Below, piece by piece: positions 63,941 through 64,000 of a stretch of DNA of 64,000 bases; position 1 is the first letter of the stretch, and every line of letters begins with the position of its first letter. The DNA comes from Pelatocladus maniniholoensis HA4357-MV3 (GTDB taxonomy: Bacteria; Cyanobacteriota; Cyanobacteriia; Cyanobacteriales; Nostocaceae). Below the pieces are notes generated by a model. That model was not told the DNA's origin and searched no databases. It worked only from the letters and a program-made list of their open reading frames with translations. Location of the stretch: positions 22,899 through 86,898 of the forward strand of contig JAHHHW010000055.1 of the NCBI GenBank assembly GCA_019359115.1, in the 5' to 3' direction. The translations under genes were made by a program, and so were the position numbers.

Positions 63941-64000
63941 ATGAGTCCAGAAGAAAAAGATCGAAAAATCGAGAGGTTAGAACAAGAAAACCAAGCGCTG
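63941..64000 (+). CDS. Start of a coiled-coil protein, truncated by the window edge
   Basis: An open frame begins at the ATG at 63941 and continues to the window end: MSPEEKDRKIERLEQENQAL. It is strongly helical and coiled-coil in character. It starts 68 bp after the stress-protein gene. Nothing more can be said from 20 residues. Confidence 0.5.
   Translation, partial: MSPEEKDRKIERLEQENQAL

Noticed and set aside
1..64000. tRNA, rRNA or tmRNA genes
   Set aside because: Gaps on both strands were read for T-loop and acceptor patterns; none was convincing.

Overview
The window is chromosomal DNA from a cyanobacterium, most likely a filamentous heterocystous (Nostocales-type) strain. The evidence is the very frequent HIP1 octamer GCGATCGC on both strands, cyanobacterial-type genes (carotenoid isomerase CrtH, a Ycf55/DUF3685 protein, a FurC/PerR-type Fur protein, a ModBC fusion, a zinc-ribbon Ser/Thr kinase, an editing-less second ThrRS) and many short dispersed repeats in the gaps. 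No rRNA, tRNA, CRISPR array, prophage or complete insertion sequence was seen. Genes are mostly single transcription units on alternating strands. Only a few tight pairs suggest operons: cobD with an FAD oxidoreductase, a Phd/ParE pair, modA-modBC, and mscS-DUF2254-YjdF.

Layout. 1-5.4 kb: 3' part of a giant alpha-2-macroglobulin-like protein that lacks the thioester. 5.5-6.9 kb: a 5'-truncated DUF4351 remnant and a TM2 protein. 7.0-8.6 kb: a short threonyl-tRNA synthetase behind a long leader with two threonine-rich leader peptides, each followed by a terminator; this is the outstanding feature. 9.0-9.4 kb: a mobile element nested inside another. 9.4-17.4 kb: trmFO, a toxin-antitoxin pair, GST with a TetR regulator, a small Xre regulator, HU, cobD and a flavoprotein. 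17.7-25.5 kb: DUF3685, an FAD-Rieske protein, furC/perR, crtH, a 12-unit 20-bp tandem array and upp. 25.7-31.6 kb: yggT, a frameshifted DUF3611 gene, rbgA, VOC, an M41-like peptidase, a GGDEF protein, a second copy of the outer element, and an HMA protein. 31.9-41.0 kb: alaS, an M20 hydrolase, a pentapeptide protein, a Ser/Thr kinase and a PGM1-like ATP-grasp ligase. 41.0-47.2 kb: a gene-free stretch with strong hairpins, an SDR, a dimethylformamidase-like protein, mgtE and DUF559. 47.7-54.0 kb: MscS, DUF2254 and YjdF membrane proteins, an AI-2E transporter split by an 87-bp element, and a five-domain response regulator. 54.2-64.0 kb: a coiled-coil protein, recG, LprI-like, modBC, modA, a histidine kinase and a GSP17M-type stress protein.

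Three themes stand out. First, thrS2 appears to be controlled by tandem ribosome-mediated attenuation, with promoter, leader peptides, antiterminator pairings and terminators all visible. Second, small non-autonomous elements have left clear footprints: a 122-bp element with 3-bp target duplications, carrying in one copy a 166-bp element with perfect 13-bp ends and a 10-bp duplication; and an 87-bp element whose precise removal restores the AI-2E reading frame. Third, dispersed repeats have entered coding sequence in frame: a palindromic repeat in the macroglobulin (twice) and alaS, and low-complexity repeats that became linkers in RecG, ModBC, CrtH and the macroglobulin.
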